Positions 8,803-17,266 of a DNA stretch of 64,000 nucleotides are shown piece by piece. The DNA is taken from positions 3,038,001 to 3,102,000 of the forward strand of contig CBDCSD010000002.1 in NCBI GenBank assembly GCA_965221345.1, read 5' to 3'. A model generated the notes under the pieces. The model was given only the letters and a program-made list of their open reading frames with translations, was not told the DNA's origin and did not search any database. This DNA comes from Bin5 sp965221345. Lineage in GTDB: Bacteria > Chloroflexota > Anaerolineae > Caldilineales > Caldilineaceae. The position numbers were made by a program, and so were the translations under genes. Numbering within the stretch: position 1 is the first letter of the stretch; the number at the start of each line of letters is the position of its first letter.

Positions 8803-9591
8803 TCAAGCGATGGGCAGAAGTTCGTCCCCCTCTTGACGCTCGCGGTAACCGCTGACCATCACGCCCGGCCGCCCCATACTCTGGCCGTACTCCTGGCGGT
8901 TCAAAGGGTCCCTGTATCCCATTCGTACCAAACGGCGGGGCTTCTTCGTCTGGTTGATGTACGACCCGTGGACCGTGTCGAGACAGAATAGCACGACATC
9001 TCCTGCCTTGGCAGGAACCGCCACCGTGTCTTCCAGGTGGAACTGATCTGTGGGCAGATGGGGCGAACAAGGACCGTCTTCGGTTTCTTTGATGTGTTCA
9101 AGGTGGCCCATCTTATGTGATCCATCCAGGAAGCGGATTTCGCCGTTCTCGTGGCGGGTGTCATCCAGGTGGACCAGCACATCGATGAAGCGGCCGTCCT
9201 GATGGCCGTAAAACGGGTTGTCCTGGTGCATCGGGAACGGTTGTCCGGTCTGAGGCGGCTTGATGTGCAGGGTGGTGTGGTGCAACTCAACGCTGCTGCC
9301 CAGCAGTTGGCTGAGAGCTTCGGCAAGCCTCGGATTGGTAGCGGCCCGCATCCAGGCCACCGAGTAGAAGTGCAGGTCGTGCATCGCCGTCAATTTGGCC
9401 TTCTTTTCCGTATCGGGGTCCATATACGCCAGACGCCAGGGGCCGGTCCAGCCGGGGCTGGTGAACGCCCAATCTTCGACAAGTCGGTCCATCTCGTTTG
9501 AGAGTTCCTGTGTCTCTTCCGCTGTGAACACTTCGGGAATGCGCAGGTAGCCGTGCTCGTGATAGAAGTTGATCTGTTGCTGAGTCAGCAT
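8803..9591 (-). CDS. phytanoyl-CoA dioxygenase family protein, copy 3
   Basis: This is the third, more diverged member of the local dioxygenase set (262 residues). It keeps the H-x-D of MHQDNPFY, the distal histidine of DTVHGSYIN and the RRLVR arginine, so it should bind iron and 2-oxoglutarate. The start at MLTQQQ has an AAAGGAG ribosome site eight bases upstream; the longer frame that begins 36 bases earlier lacks this support. It has no GMC partner directly downstream, since 134 bases separate it from copy 2. It is probably an older duplicate and the first gene of the transcript through 2676. Confidence 0.87.
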   Translation of the reverse strand: MLTQQQINFYHEHGYLRIPEVFTAEETQELSNEMDRLVEDWAFTSPGWTGPWRLAYMDPDTEKKAKLTAMHDLHFYSVAWMRAATNPRLAEALSQLLGSSVELHHTTLHIKPPQTGQPFPMHQDNPFYGHQDGRFIDVLVHLDDTRHENGEIRFLDGSHKMGHLEHIKETEDGPCSPHLPTDQFHLEDTVAVPAKAGDVVLFCLDTVHGSYINQTKKPRRLVRMGYRDPLNRQEYGQSMGRPGVMVSGYRERQEGDELLPIA

Positions 9592-9839
9592 GGGGTAATC
9601 TCCTTTAGGTTTGTGCTTGGGGTCCATCCGTTATTGGAACGCAAACTCTATATCTACTGTGGCCGCTAGATCGGAGGTTTGAGCTTGGGCAGCAGCTACA
9701 ACCGCCACCGCCTACATCGATTAATGGATCGGGACAAAGTGCCCCTCTACAATAAGTTGGCAGCATAGCCTGCTTTGATTCCTTCTCCCCGCACAGTGTA
9801 CCGAAAGTTGGGCGAAAGACGCAACCGTGGTCGCTGGAG

Positions 9840-10748
9840 TCAACCAGGGAAAGGCGGGCTCTTTGAGTCGAGGCTGCCGAATTCCACTTTGCCTTCAAGT
9901 TCGGTGTGAATACGTCGGACAGTGGCCGCAATCAGCGGATAGTCCTGTTGAGGTAGAGCCTCCTTCACAAGCTCGAATGTTTCGCAATAAAGGAGCAGGC
10001 CAGACTGCACTTCCTCACGTAGTGATAGTGGGCCGCTCTCACTTTCGTTCGTTGTGCCAAAGGCTCGCCGCAAAAGCCGGGCCCACCTGCTCTCGGGGCC
10101 GACAGCGCTGATTATATCGTCGTAGAAAGTATTGTCGCTGGCAGTGAGCACACCCCTCTGCACGCGCATCACCCAGGCCAAGCCCCAGGACAGTCCGAAG
10201 CGGGCATTCAGCAGGCGTCCTGTGTCATTGCGCCGCAGGCCCTCCAACCCTTTGTGGGCTTCTTCGATCCAACCGACCAGCTCTTTGCCCGCCAGTAGGT
10301 CGGCCTTCTCCTGAAGCGTCTGCGTCCATTCAAACCGGCGCGCTCGCTGCTGGATCGAAGCAAAAACGTCATCCGGATCCCAAAGAACTCGGCCGCGGCG
10401 CAGCCCATCGATGACACCGAGCGCCTGCCCTGGTTCGGTGAACCAGCTTTCCACTTGGCTGGGGGTGATCGTGCTGCGCACGACCAACCATTGACGGGGG
10501 ACAGCGCCCCGACCAGGAGCGCGGTCGTCATCTGTGCATGTGCCCTCTCCGCCGCCGATCAGAAAGGTCTGGGGTTCGGAGTCGTGCTTATCGTCATTCA
10601 CAAAGCGTACGACGTCCACGTCGCTGAACGGCCCGGCGTCGTCCCGGGAGTAGCTGCCCAGTAGAGCGAAGGCTACGGTTGCACCGCTCTTCCATGCCTC
10701 AAGGTAGGCGGGGAGATCGGGCGGCAGGTCCGGCGCGGCGTGTTTCAC
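9840..10748 (-). CDS. nucleotidyltransferase-domain protein
   Basis: This is a protein of about 302 residues with an N-terminal polymerase-beta-like nucleotidyltransferase motif, LLGSYSRDDAGPFSDVDVV (GS followed by D-x-D). The rest is a largely helical region with conserved-looking tryptophans, resembling the helical tail of aminoglycoside- or antitoxin-type nucleotidyltransferases. The GTG at 10748 is chosen because it overlaps the upstream sulfatase stop by four bases (GTGA), implying translational coupling. The target of nucleotidyl transfer is unknown, and the reason for coupling to a sulfatase is not evident. I am confident in the domain, not the function. Confidence 0.7.
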   Translation of the reverse strand: MKHAAPDLPPDLPAYLEAWKSGATVAFALLGSYSRDDAGPFSDVDVVRFVNDDKHDSEPQTFLIGGGEGTCTDDDRAPGRGAVPRQWLVVRSTITPSQVESWFTEPGQALGVIDGLRRGRVLWDPDDVFASIQQRARRFEWTQTLQEKADLLAGKELVGWIEEAHKGLEGLRRNDTGRLLNARFGLSWGLAWVMRVQRGVLTASDNTFYDDIISAVGPESRWARLLRRAFGTTNESESGPLSLREEVQSGLLLYCETFELVKEALPQQDYPLIAATVRRIHTELEGKVEFGSLDSKSPPFPG

Positions 10749-12169
10749 TGGTCGTAACTGCGCACCAGGTCGGGCCATATCGGCGCCAGCTTACCCTTGC
10801 TATAGGATTCGCCGACGTCCAGCACCGGCCCTTCCACGGGGACGCCATGTTCGATCAGGACATCGAAGTAGGGTTCGCGGCTGCCGGCCAGGAACTCCAG
10901 CAGCTTGGCGCGCATCTCCCCACAGGTCTGCGTGTCGGTATCGGCCAGATTGTGCATTTCAAAGGGATCGTTTTCGAGGTCATAGAGCAGTTGGTGCCCT
11001 GTCTCGTAGAAGGCGTACTTCCAGCGGGCCGTGACCAGCCCGCGCCAGTCCAGAAAATCCAGGTTCCAGCGGGGATTGCCTGACATTTCAAGCAGGACAG
11101 CTTCCGGTCCGACGAAGTCCTGCTGCCCCCGCAACGCGTCGCTGAAGTCAAGCCCTTGGCAGTGGACCGGCACCTCCAGCCCCAGCAGTCCCAGGGTAGT
11201 CGGATAAAGATCGACAAGGCTGAACAGTAGCCCATCCCGCCGACCTTGTGCCGGAATCCGCTCCGGCCAGTGGAAGACCGCGGGGATGCGCACCGAATTT
11301 TCGTGAGGATTCTCCTTTCGGTTGATCGCCCCGTGCGTGCCCATATAGTCACCATGGTCGGAGAAATAGACCGTCAGCCGGTTGCTCTGGAACTCCGGCA
11401 GGCCGTCCAGCGCGTCGCGCAGGCGGCCGATATTCCAGTCCAGGTTTTCAACCATGGCGTAGTAGGTGGCCAACTGGGTGCGCATCTCCGGTGAGTCGGC
11501 GAAGCTGGGCGGAGTCTCCAGCGCGGCCGGGTCAAATCGCTCAAACGCGTCCGGAGCTTCTAGGGGGAAGTGGGGCGGCTCCACGCTGAGAACGAGAAAT
11601 AGCGGCTCGTCGCCATCGTAGGACTGCAGATAGTCAATGGCCAGGTCGGTGAGGAAGTCGGTTTGATAGCCATCCATCTTGCGCGGATTGGCCTCGTCTT
11701 CGTGATAGTAAAAACCCTTGAAAGGAGCATTGTTGATTTCGAAGCCGTACCAGTCCTGGAATCCGGCCCGATGATATTCCGGCGTGCGATGCGGCCAGCG
11801 CGTATACTCCTCCCTCTCCGCGCGCACGAGAGGAGGCTCCTGGTCGTGAACGACGCCGCAGTGCCACTTGCCGAAATAGGCCGTATGGTAGCCGGCAGCC
11901 CGCAGAGCCGTCGCGGTGCTGGGCGAGCTTGCCTTGAACACATCGAAGAAATACTGCACCGGCCCGGCGTGCGCGTGCCGACCCGAAAAGATCGTTCCCC
12001 GCGAAGGCGTGCAGATCGGGCAGTTGGCGTAGGCGCGGTCGAGGCTGATCCCTTCGACGGCCAAGCGGTCGATATTGGGCGTGCGCACGTTTGCATCGCC
12101 CATGTGGCCCGTTGCACCGCCATAATGCTCGTCGGACAGGATGTAGATTACATGGGGTTGACGGGGCAT
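10745..12169 (-). CDS. sulfatase (type I, formylglycine-dependent)
   Basis: This is a 474-residue alkaline-phosphatase-fold sulfatase. The N terminus carries metal-binding LSDEHYGG, the modification motif C-T-P-S-R at about residues 53-57 (the cysteine becomes formylglycine) and a later SDHGDYMGTHG metal/active-site segment. There is no signal peptide, so it appears cytoplasmic, which suggests action on an imported sulfated sugar or small molecule. An AAGGAG site lies six bases before the ATG. The maturation enzyme is not in the window. Neighbouring sugar isomerases and importers fit use of sulfated carbohydrates; the substrate is unknown. Confidence 0.88.
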   Translation of the reverse strand: MPRQPHVIYILSDEHYGGATGHMGDANVRTPNIDRLAVEGISLDRAYANCPICTPSRGTIFSGRHAHAGPVQYFFDVFKASSPSTATALRAAGYHTAYFGKWHCGVVHDQEPPLVRAEREEYTRWPHRTPEYHRAGFQDWYGFEINNAPFKGFYYHEDEANPRKMDGYQTDFLTDLAIDYLQSYDGDEPLFLVLSVEPPHFPLEAPDAFERFDPAALETPPSFADSPEMRTQLATYYAMVENLDWNIGRLRDALDGLPEFQSNRLTVYFSDHGDYMGTHGAINRKENPHENSVRIPAVFHWPERIPAQGRRDGLLFSLVDLYPTTLGLLGLEVPVHCQGLDFSDALRGQQDFVGPEAVLLEMSGNPRWNLDFLDWRGLVTARWKYAFYETGHQLLYDLENDPFEMHNLADTDTQTCGEMRAKLLEFLAGSREPYFDVLIEHGVPVEGPVLDVGESYSKGKLAPIWPDLVRSYDQ

Positions 12170-12258
12170 GTCGGCTCCTTAACAGGGGACAATAAGAAAA
12201 GTGTGTTTGGCGTGTCGGCTGTCATCCCGCAGTAAATGGATCAGACGGGCGCCGGCTA

Positions 12259-13035
12259 TCAGACGTTACACAGTTCGTACGCCTGGCGCAGAGATTCGAT
12301 GACATCGCCCCGCGGCCGAAATTCGTGGCCCACGTAGCCTCCGTATTCAGCATCGCTGAGCGCGCGGCAGATTCCGCGATAGTTCAACTCCTGGCAGTCG
12401 TCCAATTCGTTTCGGCCCGGGTTGCCGGCCGTATGGATGTGGCCGATGGCGTCAAGATGTGCCGTCATCGTCCGGATTACGTCACCTTCCATAATCTGCA
12501 TATGGTAGATGTCGTAGAGGAGCTTAACGCTGGGGCTGTTCACCTGCTCCAGAACGGCCAGGCCCCAGGCACTGTGGTCGCACTGGTAGCCGGGATGGTC
12601 GACCTTGGAATTGAGCAACTCCAAGTTCAAAGTAATACCGTTGGCCTCTGCATAGGGAGCTGCGCGCCGCAGACCGGCGGCCGTGTTGGCAATGGCATCC
12701 TGCTCGTCCATGCCGGCGATGCGGTTGCCGCTGAAACAGATCAGCCCGGCCAAGCCGTGCGCGGCGGCAACGTCTATCGACCCGTGAAGCTCGGCCTCGA
12801 TGCGGTCGTGATTGGCTGGATTGTTGAGGCCGTCCATGCCCGTTCCGTGTCCGCCCATGCTGACCACCCGCAGACCGAAGTCGGCGGCGGCCTCACACAG
12901 ACTCACGAAATCCTCGCCCCGCCCCCAAATCTCAATCGCCGCATAGCCGATAGCCGCGATCTCGCCGAGAAGTTTGTCCCGGGGCATGGTGTCCTGCGGC
13001 AGGATGGGGATGCACACTGATTGTTTGATAGGCAT
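12259..13035 (-). CDS. hydroxypyruvate isomerase-like sugar isomerase/epimerase
   Basis: This is a 258-residue xylose-isomerase-like TIM barrel. Features include the metal-binding glutamate in LNLELLNSKVDHPGY, the DIYHMQIMEGD segment and HIHTAGNPGRNELDD, all characteristic of the hydroxypyruvate isomerase (Hyi) branch, and a final glutamate in VGHEFRP. Family members interconvert hydroxypyruvate and tartronate semialdehyde or related sugars. It sits upstream of the sulfatase on the same strand and may belong to the same catabolic transcript. AAGGG precedes the ATG. Confidence in the fold is high and in the exact substrate modest. Confidence 0.8.
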   Translation of the reverse strand: MPIKQSVCIPILPQDTMPRDKLLGEIAAIGYAAIEIWGRGEDFVSLCEAAADFGLRVVSMGGHGTGMDGLNNPANHDRIEAELHGSIDVAAAHGLAGLICFSGNRIAGMDEQDAIANTAAGLRRAAPYAEANGITLNLELLNSKVDHPGYQCDHSAWGLAVLEQVNSPSVKLLYDIYHMQIMEGDVIRTMTAHLDAIGHIHTAGNPGRNELDDCQELNYRGICRALSDAEYGGYVGHEFRPRGDVIESLRQAYELCNV

Positions 13036-13086
13036 GAATTGGGTCCCTTGGATAGTCGGCTCTTCTCGCCCTGCTGTGTCTCAAAG

Positions 13087-13701
13087 TCAAAGTGATCTCA
13101 GGAAATCGCGAACACCCTCGAAAACCGGCTGATCAAGGTCTCCCCAATAGCCTTTTGTCGTCGCGTATCCCACAGAGTGGTGCGGGTCAGGCCTCGTTGT
13201 CAAGTACACCCAAGCGCGGGCTTTGTGAGGTCGTCTTATCTCTCCAACTCCGTTTTCGTCGAGGCAATCAAAAAAGCTACTGATGCAATCGTTTTCCGGT
13301 GAACCCGCGAAAGTCTCGCACAGTAGAGTCTCAAGCATTCCTGACTCACCGCGACCGGGAAGAATCAGCACGTTTACCGATGGTTTGCCGTCGCTGGGTG
13401 CTTCCGGGCGCCTTGGCAAAGTCAAGCCGGCTCCCGTAAGCGAAGACTGGACACTTTGAAACGCGCTGGCGGCAGAGTCTTCCGCGTCACGAACGATGCC
13501 GACGATTTGAACAGATTCTTGGAATCCCGGCTCACTTACAAATGCGCGTAAGAAACGACCTAGGTCATTGACTCCGCCGTAATTCCAGATCTGTGCATCC
13601 TCGATTGCGAGATGTCTAACAAATGCCCTGAAGAAATTCCTCTGATCGTTGCCCTCGACCAACAACTGAATCCTTGACGCAATTCTTTCCTGTTCGTTCA
13701 C
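13087..13701 (-). CDS. DUF3226/TOPRIM-like protein, partner of ATPase (pair A)
   Basis: The 204-residue protein begins with RIQLLVEGNDQRNFF, a TOPRIM-type acidic strand (conserved Glu), followed by VGIVRDAEDS, a likely D-x-E/D metal-binding strand, and LILPGRGESGMLETLL. This matches the DUF3226 style of TOPRIM-fold protein related to OLD nucleases. The start is GTG, two bases after the stop of the ATPase gene, so the two are co-translated. By analogy with PARIS and split OLD systems, an ATPase sensor would control this putative nuclease or effector. That role is inferred; the sequence shows only the pair architecture and the acidic motifs. Confidence 0.68.
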   Translation of the reverse strand: MNEQERIASRIQLLVEGNDQRNFFRAFVRHLAIEDAQIWNYGGVNDLGRFLRAFVSEPGFQESVQIVGIVRDAEDSAASAFQSVQSSLTGAGLTLPRRPEAPSDGKPSVNVLILPGRGESGMLETLLCETFAGSPENDCISSFFDCLDENGVGEIRRPHKARAWVYLTTRPDPHHSVGYATTKGYWGDLDQPVFEGVRDFLRSL

Positions 13702-13703
13702 GT

Positions 13704-14747
13704 TTACCGAACCTCGAGGTTGAAGTCCAGCGCGGCAGCAATCGTTTCGGGATCATATGTGACGCAGCGGTTCCCGACTTCGTTGGCCTCAAGTCTGTGC
13801 AGACGGAAGTCGTCTTCGACAAGGGCTTTGTGCGCTGCCCTGACGCATTCAAGACTGTGTGTGGTTGCAATTATCTGTGTGTTGAACTGTTTGGCCACTG
13901 AATCAATTGCACTCCAGACCCTTGGCAGCACAGAGTGGTGAATACCATTTTCGATTTCATCCACAAGAAATACACCATCTTCAACGGCGGAAATAGCAAG
14001 AACCAGCCTGGCAAGGCGACTCATGCCCTCGCCCATTACTGCCAAGGGAACCAGCTCAAATAGGCCAATGTCGCCCCAGATCATCGGCGCTCCACTTGCG
14101 GAATTCTCCTCGATGCTTTGCAGTTTTGGCTCGATGACCTTTAGCGCTTCCAAGAGTAGACGTTCGCGTTTCTGTCTTCTCAAGTTTGCCAAACGTCTGG
14201 CATCTTCTTTGATATTTGGGATACGCGATAGAACAATCGCCGTCCTAAAGGGAATATCAATATCAGGTTGTTCTCCCTGGATCTTCGTTCCAATCTCCTG
14301 TATGTGACTCGTGATGGTGTCGCCAGACGGGGAATCATACTCGAAAAAGAGCGTATGTTCGTCAGGCAGGTTGGTCGCAGAATACCCGTCAGTAGCCTCT
14401 ACAAGTATTTCCGAGACCTCCTGTCGTCCTGAAGTGATTTTAAGTGCCAGTCGACCGTGGGATGAATGAAACGCCTCAATCTCGATGGATCTCCTCATGT
14501 CCAAGTCGGTGAAGAATGGCTTCCAGAAATTGTCACCCACCTCTCTGGAGCCTGGCTCCAGGTCGACACGTACAACATGACCATTGACGGCCATCTCCGC
14601 TCTCCCACTTGCCAGCAGAAAGATTGCCTCGAGCAGGCTTGTCTTGCCAGAGTTGTTGCTGCCGGCGATCAGATTGATGCGGCGCAACTGGTCCATTTTG
14701 AGTTCTTTGAAGATGCGATAGTTCCGTATACTAAGTTCTTCAAGCAT
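13704..14747 (-). CDS. AAA/ABC-type ATPase of a two-gene ATPase-TOPRIM module (pair A)
   Basis: This is an OLD-like ATPase of about 347 residues. It has an N-terminal strand LSIRNYRIFKEL, the Walker A GSNNSGKTS, a signature-like MGEGMSRL, the Walker B segment VFLVDEIENGIHH and the H-loop ATTHS. The start is set at 14747 because AAGGAGG lies six bases upstream; the earlier in-frame ATG directly abuts the ribosome site. It is coupled to the DUF3226 gene two bases downstream. ATPases of this shape (AAA_15/AAA_21) sense invasion or DNA structures in PARIS- and OLD-type systems. It lies between metabolic genes rather than in an obvious island. Its sequence differs clearly from the two ATPases at 39-43 kb. 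Confidence 0.82.
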   Translation of the reverse strand: MLEELSIRNYRIFKELKMDQLRRINLIAGSNNSGKTSLLEAIFLLASGRAEMAVNGHVVRVDLEPGSREVGDNFWKPFFTDLDMRRSIEIEAFHSSHGRLALKITSGRQEVSEILVEATDGYSATNLPDEHTLFFEYDSPSGDTITSHIQEIGTKIQGEQPDIDIPFRTAIVLSRIPNIKEDARRLANLRRQKRERLLLEALKVIEPKLQSIEENSASGAPMIWGDIGLFELVPLAVMGEGMSRLARLVLAISAVEDGVFLVDEIENGIHHSVLPRVWSAIDSVAKQFNTQIIATTHSLECVRAAHKALVEDDFRLHRLEANEVGNRCVTYDPETIAAALDFNLEVR

Positions 14748-14808
14748 CGGCATCCTCCTTCACAGGTCTCGCCCAACTTCGTCAGGGAAGACACTCTGCA
14801 TCCAACTC

Positions 14809-15681
14809 TCAATATATCACCTTGTTCAGCGGATACTCGATGATGCCCGTGGCGCCGGCCTGCTTCAGGTCGGGGATGAGGTCGCGGACGATCTTCTCGT
14901 CGATTATCACCTCCAGTGCAACCCAATCCGGGTCGGTCTGACTGGTGATCGAGGGCGTGTGCAGAGCCGGTAGCTGCGCAGTGATCGCTTCCAGGGAGGT
15001 CCTGGGCAGGTTCATCTTGAGACCGACTTTCGCGCCGGCCTGTAGCGCTCCCTTGAGCAGCATCGCCAAGTTTTTGATCTTCCGCCGCTTCCACGGGTCG
15101 GCCCAGGCGTCGTGATTGGCGATCAGCTTCGTCGTGGATTCGGCTACCGTATCGACGATGCGCAGCCGATTCGCCCGCAGCGAGGAGCCGGTCTCGGTGC
15201 CCTCCACGATCGCATCGACCAGCAGCGGCGCCTTGACCTCGGTCGCGCCCCAAGAGTACTCCACTTCGGCTTGTACCCCGTGCCGTTCCAGGTAGCGGCG
15301 CGTGACCTGCACAAGCTCGGTGGCGATACGCTTACCTTCCAAGTCTTGCGGCCGGTGAATGTCGGAATCGTCCGGCACCGCCAGCACCCAGCGATAGGAC
15401 TGGTTGGTTGCCTTGCTGTATACCAAGTCCTCGACCTCCCGTACGTCGGCCTCGTTTTCCTCTACCCAGTCCTTGCCTGTGAGACCGACATCGAGGACGC
15501 CCCGCTCCACGTAACGGGCAATCTCCTGGGCGCGGAACATCAAACAGCCGATTTCGGGGTCATCGATATAGGGAGCGTAAGAACGACCCCGTACGTAGAC
15601 CTGGTAACCGGCCTTCGCGAACAGGGCAATGGTGGATTCTTGCAGGCTGCCTTTTGGGATTCCGAGAATCAAGCGACTCAT
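14809..15681 (-). CDS. hisG: ATP phosphoribosyltransferase, long form
   Basis: The 290-residue HisG catalyses the first step of histidine biosynthesis, condensing ATP and PRPP. Recognisable segments are LGIPKGSLQE at the N terminus, DVGLTGKDWVEE, the PRPP loop region DAIVEGTETGSSLRAN, and a C-terminal ACT-like regulatory domain ending in GATGIIEYPLNKVI. The C-terminal domain makes it the long, HisZ-independent form, expected to be feedback-inhibited by histidine. AGAGGAC precedes the ATG. It lies downstream of hisI on the same strand with about 100 bases between; other his genes are absent from the window. Confidence 0.94.
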   Translation of the reverse strand: MSRLILGIPKGSLQESTIALFAKAGYQVYVRGRSYAPYIDDPEIGCLMFRAQEIARYVERGVLDVGLTGKDWVEENEADVREVEDLVYSKATNQSYRWVLAVPDDSDIHRPQDLEGKRIATELVQVTRRYLERHGVQAEVEYSWGATEVKAPLLVDAIVEGTETGSSLRANRLRIVDTVAESTTKLIANHDAWADPWKRRKIKNLAMLLKGALQAGAKVGLKMNLPRTSLEAITAQLPALHTPSITSQTDPDWVALEVIIDEKIVRDLIPDLKQAGATGIIEYPLNKVIY

Positions 15682-15784
15682 TTAGGTCCTCTGTCCATGT
15701 GTCTATGTGTAAGTGGTTTAGGATTTCTGAGAGCAGTGACCCGGCGGCTAGCGACAGGGGCTGAACTATCTCCCTGTCCTGCTG

Positions 15785-16264
15785 CTATCCAGGTGCCAAC
15801 TGCCACTGGAGTGCAGACCGCTCTCCGGGTCCATTGCCTGAATTGGCGCATTTCTCGACGCGTCGATAGTAGCAACTGGCGCGCGCCTTGCCGTCTGCAC
15901 CCCTGGTGTGGCAGGCTCCCGCACCCAGGGGGCGCACCTGGTAAAGCAGGGAGTTCTGTTCGCAGTTGACGCGCACGTCGACCAGTTCGAGCGTATCGCC
16001 GGAGGTGGCGCCTTTCACCCACAGCTCGTTTCGCGATGTACTCCAAAATGCGGCAACGCCGTGGGTCAGCGTGTAGGTCAGCGCCTCCTGGTTGGCGTAG
16101 GCGACGATAAGAACTTCCTTCGTGTCGAAGTCCTGTACTGCCACCGGGATGACCGCGGCCTCACCCTTGCCAATGTCTTGCAACTTGCCGAAGTCCAGAG
16201 TCAAGGCGGTCCCTTCCTCCAACTGGGAGGGCAATGACGAGGAGTTCTTGTCAGTTGTATTCAT
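15785..16264 (-). CDS. hisI: phosphoribosyl-AMP cyclohydrolase (variant metal site)
   Basis: This HisI-type cyclohydrolase of about 159 residues acts in the third step of histidine synthesis. The core WSTSRNELWVKGATSGD is intact, and the zinc ligands appear as GACHTRG and ASCYYRR plus the cysteine in VNCEQN. The usual magnesium-binding D-C-D-x-D is replaced by N-C-E-Q-N. I believe a similar replacement occurs in a recognised HisI subfamily, so the protein may still be active. The ATG at 16264 is preferred over a start 54 bases upstream because GGAAGAG precedes it and it avoids overlapping the next gene. It has no HisE domain. Confidence 0.9.
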   Translation of the reverse strand: MNTTDKNSSSLPSQLEEGTALTLDFGKLQDIGKGEAAVIPVAVQDFDTKEVLIVAYANQEALTYTLTHGVAAFWSTSRNELWVKGATSGDTLELVDVRVNCEQNSLLYQVRPLGAGACHTRGADGKARASCYYRRVEKCANSGNGPGERSALQWQLAPG

Positions 16265-16310
16265 GGGGATTCTCTTCCGCTCATTTCGGGGTAGTGTACA
16301 TGGCGCTGGC

Positions 16311-16715
16311 TCATTCAAGTGCGCTCCCCCACACTTCCATGTCTACTTCTACCTCCGCCCGGTTGAGTACGTCATCCAAGATGAGATGCGCGTCCGGCAG
16401 ATCTTCGATTTTTTCGGCTACAAGAACCAGGTCGGCAGGCGTGGCATCGGTGACGTAGGCCTTCTCAAAAATCTTCCTTGGATTTAGCCAATAGCCGCCT
16501 GCTGCCAGCTTACCCCACTTCGTCAGCAGATAAAGAACGACGTAGTCGCGACCGCCGCGGCTGGTGTCGACGATGCGCGAGCCGTTGACGCTGATCGGGT
16601 AGAGGAATTCGATTCCGGAGCGCGTTTGCTCTGCCCGATAATAGCGAATGTTAGGTGTGCGGGCAAAGCGGTAGACCGCTTTTGGAATCAGTGCATCGTG
16701 GCTGATTTCCGGCAT
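16311..16715 (-). CDS. hypothetical protein upstream of hisI
   Basis: I do not recognise this protein of about 134 residues. It is mixed alpha/beta with no membrane segment or signal peptide. Notable stretches are RDYVVLYLLTKWGKLAAGG and a very acidic C terminus (EDLPDAHLILDDVLNRAEVEVDMEVW). The ATG at 16715 has AGAGGAG close upstream; an alternative ATG at 16826 would give 171 residues without a comparable ribosome site. It is co-directional with hisI, 46 bases before it, and probably shares its transcript. Confidence 0.55.
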   Translation of the reverse strand: MPEISHDALIPKAVYRFARTPNIRYYRAEQTRSGIEFLYPISVNGSRIVDTSRGGRDYVVLYLLTKWGKLAAGGYWLNPRKIFEKAYVTDATPADLVLVAEKIEDLPDAHLILDDVLNRAEVEVDMEVWGSALE

Positions 16716-17266
16716 CCCTCTCCTCTGGAATGGTAAAAAAGCCGGCAGCAATTTGCCCTCTAGCCTAGCAGTCTTGCCGATTCTTGTCCAGAAATCGTCG
16801 TGCCGACTTAGGGGCCATTCGCGCAATGCGCGAAGTCAACCCATGGCTTCACTGAAGGAGTAATCATAAAATGGCGGCGCGCCTGGTGGGCATGGAGACG
16901 GAGCCAGCAGCGGACCTTCCAGAAGCGAAGAACCCAACTACGAGATGACTCTTCCGCACGGGTGCATCCCGAATTACTGTCCCTCTGCGAATTGCCCTTT
17001 CAACCGACGAAAGAAGGATCCACTGAATAGGCATCAACCGATCGCCTGCATTCCTGAAAATCCCCAAATCCTGTAAATCCTGATTCAGACAACGTCTACC
17101 CAAATATCTGGGACACACTCTTTAGCACCGGTATCATTGACAGTGAAATGGCTGCTAAGTACAATGGACACACACCACCCAGAAGGGGGCGCAACCTGAC
17201 CGTCTACTTGGTTCAGGGAGCCTATTTCCTATCTCATGTACATTTAGTCTGAAAGGATTTTCTGAA
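16716..17266 (-). other. intergenic region, no gene supported
   Basis: This 551-base divergent region separates the his-side minus-strand genes from the plus-strand DinB-like gene. It contains a short perfect hairpin at 16818-16834 (TTCGCGC, loop AAT). A 25-codon frame with a GAAGGAG site begins near 16871, but nothing else supports it. An 84-codon minus-strand frame looks random in composition. Promoters for both flanking transcripts should lie here, but I see no convincing -35/-10 pair. Confidence 0.5.

Noticed and set aside
16864..17118. An 84-codon minus-strand frame in the his-side intergenic region
   Set aside because: No ribosome site, no family resemblance and random-looking composition.
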